Shown: piece by piece, positions 5,764 to 5,785 of the stretch | Layout: every line of letters starts with the position of its first letter | Numbering within the stretch: position 1 is the first letter of the stretch | Source: Candidatus Calditenuaceae archaeon JGI OTU-1 | Lineage (GTDB): Archaea > Thermoproteota > Nitrososphaeria_A > Caldarchaeales > Calditenuaceae | Direction of reading: 5' to 3' | Assembly: GCA_000494145.1 (NCBI GenBank) | Contig: AWOE01000033.1 | Span: 9,668-15,452, forward strand | DNA length: 5,785 bases | Position numbers and translations under genes: made by a program | The notes under the pieces: model-generated | Seen by the model: the letters and a program-made list of their open reading frames with translations, nothing else | Told to the model about the DNA's origin: nothing | Databases searched by the model: none

Positions 5764-5785
5764 GGCTCACAACCACTCGCGGGGA

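Overview
The window looks like chromosomal DNA from a GC-rich, probably thermophilic archaeon, most likely of the Thermoproteota/TACK group. The lineage is an inference; no marker here fixes it. The supporting signs are archaeal-type TATA elements at the expected distance upstream of three transcription units, a tRNA gene without an encoded CCA end, a likely leaderless protein gene, GTG starts, frequent AGG arginine codons, and Trp enzymes that resemble the archaeal (Sulfolobus-type) forms.

The left 3.3 kb is a tightly packed tryptophan biosynthesis operon on the minus strand, read from right to left: trpE (about 3285-1861), trpG (1864-1280), trpD (1279-236) and the first 79 codons of trpC (239-1, cut by the window edge). 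Every junction overlaps by 4 bases or abuts directly, which points to one mRNA with translational coupling. TrpE and TrpG make anthranilate from chorismate and glutamine. TrpD attaches phosphoribosyl. TrpC would close the indole ring after the TrpF isomerisation; trpF, trpB and trpA are not in view.

The short divergent region (3286-3453) holds the trp promoter on the minus strand and a tRNA promoter on the plus strand, with a 10-bp palindrome between them. A tRNA-Cys(GCA) gene follows at 3454-3525. About 190 bases (3526-3713) then separate it from the next gene. They hold no convincing gene, only a possible hairpin and a TATA element at their right end.

The right 2 kb is a plus-strand pair: an ABC-3 family (Zn/Mn/Fe-type) metal permease (3714-4526), apparently transcribed without a 5' leader, and one base later a secreted, C-terminally membrane-anchored protein made of about four beta-sandwich-like modules (4528-5763). 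No ATPase or metal-binding protein lies next to the permease inside the window, so the pairing with an unrecognised surface protein is the most unusual arrangement here. No mobile elements, CRISPR arrays or defence genes were seen.
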